Below, one piece after another: positions 63,508 to 64,000 of a stretch of DNA of 64,000 nt (positions are counted from its first letter, which is position 1; every line of letters starts with the position of its first letter). The position numbers and the translations under genes were made by a program. Under the pieces are notes generated by a model, which saw only the letters and a program-made list of their open reading frames with translations, was not told the origin of the DNA and did not search any database. Origin of the DNA: Synchiropus splendidus (taxonomy: Eukaryota; Chordata; Actinopteri; Syngnathiformes; Callionymidae); the NCBI RefSeq assembly GCF_027744825.2, contig NC_071336.1:15465501-15529500 (forward strand), given 5' to 3'.

Positions 63508-64000
63508 TAAATCCACTACCATTCATTCATCACATAATCATTAAAGGCCAGACTAGAATGGAAGCAAAGGCTTAACTCAGCAACATGAGGTTGCTGAGCT
63601 CTTAAAGCAAGTCTTTCTCCCTTTGCTCTGGTTTGTTAGAAGTCATCTTGCGTGAAGAGTATATGGTGAAGCCCTCCAGGTCTCGTCGCGTGTGAGTGCT
63701 GAGAGTGTCAACCATTCATGGAGGGGCTGGGGTGCCTGTGCAGAGTAAAGCCTATTTCCACTCTACTGTAACAGGAGATTTGTGCAACTATTGCCAGCGT
63801 CTACTTGCAAAACAAACCCAGCCTCTTGATGCTGCAGCCTTTTCCTGGAGTTCTCTCATCCACTCGTAGCTCAAATCCTTAATTAGTGAACCATGAAGAG
63901 TGCATGCGTTACAACAGCTGCATGACTGCCCTAAAAGCTGGGGGTTATTGTTCACTGTGAGATGTTCAGGTGTGACCTCATTTCACCCCCGACATCATGT

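Overview
The window is vertebrate nuclear DNA, almost certainly from a ray-finned (teleost) fish. The genes are split by GT-AG introns, their proteins closely match vertebrate PACS1, SF3B2 and CAPN1, and the introns carry typical fish transposon debris (hAT-type elements, a Tc1 transposase pseudogene, an L1-like ORF2 tail). I see no operons, CRISPR arrays, viral genes or RNA genes.

Layout. (1) Positions 1414-38463, minus strand: the first ten coding exons of pacs1 (363 residues: the furin/cargo-binding region, the acidic autoregulatory cluster and the start of the middle region). The rest of the gene lies left of position 1. Intron 1 alone is about 25 kb and holds most of the transposon remnants. 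(2) 38464-42530: GC-rich pacs1 5' flank, then intergenic DNA. (3) 42715-50711, minus strand: complete sf3b2, 22 coding exons, 849 residues, with a poly(A) signal at 42555-42560. Every exon junction was checked for phase and the reading frame closes exactly. (4) 50712-51229: a short head-to-head gap with promoter-type motifs. (5) 51230-60723, plus strand: a candidate non-coding first exon, then the first three coding exons of a conventional calpain, best matched to capn1. They reach the catalytic cysteine; the gene continues past 64000.

The genes do not form a pathway. SF3B2 is a U2 snRNP (SF3B) splicing factor, PACS1 a trafficking adaptor, and CAPN1 a calcium-activated cytosolic protease. The sf3b2-pacs1 tandem order matches human 11q13, where CAPN1 also lies within about a megabase, so this is a conserved linkage block.

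No new biological system was found. The most distinctive feature is inside sf3b2. A roughly 410-bp, nearly identical copy of the 5' part of exon 14 plus most of intron 13 sits in intron 18 in the same orientation, bracketed by 51-bp direct repeats with microhomology at a junction. Other points worth a second look are a short non-autonomous hAT element with a perfect 8-bp target duplication, an unassigned 441-bp element with 30-bp inverted ends, three copies of a dispersed repeat, and an ACTACA-type (ZNF143/THAP11) motif just upstream of sf3b2.
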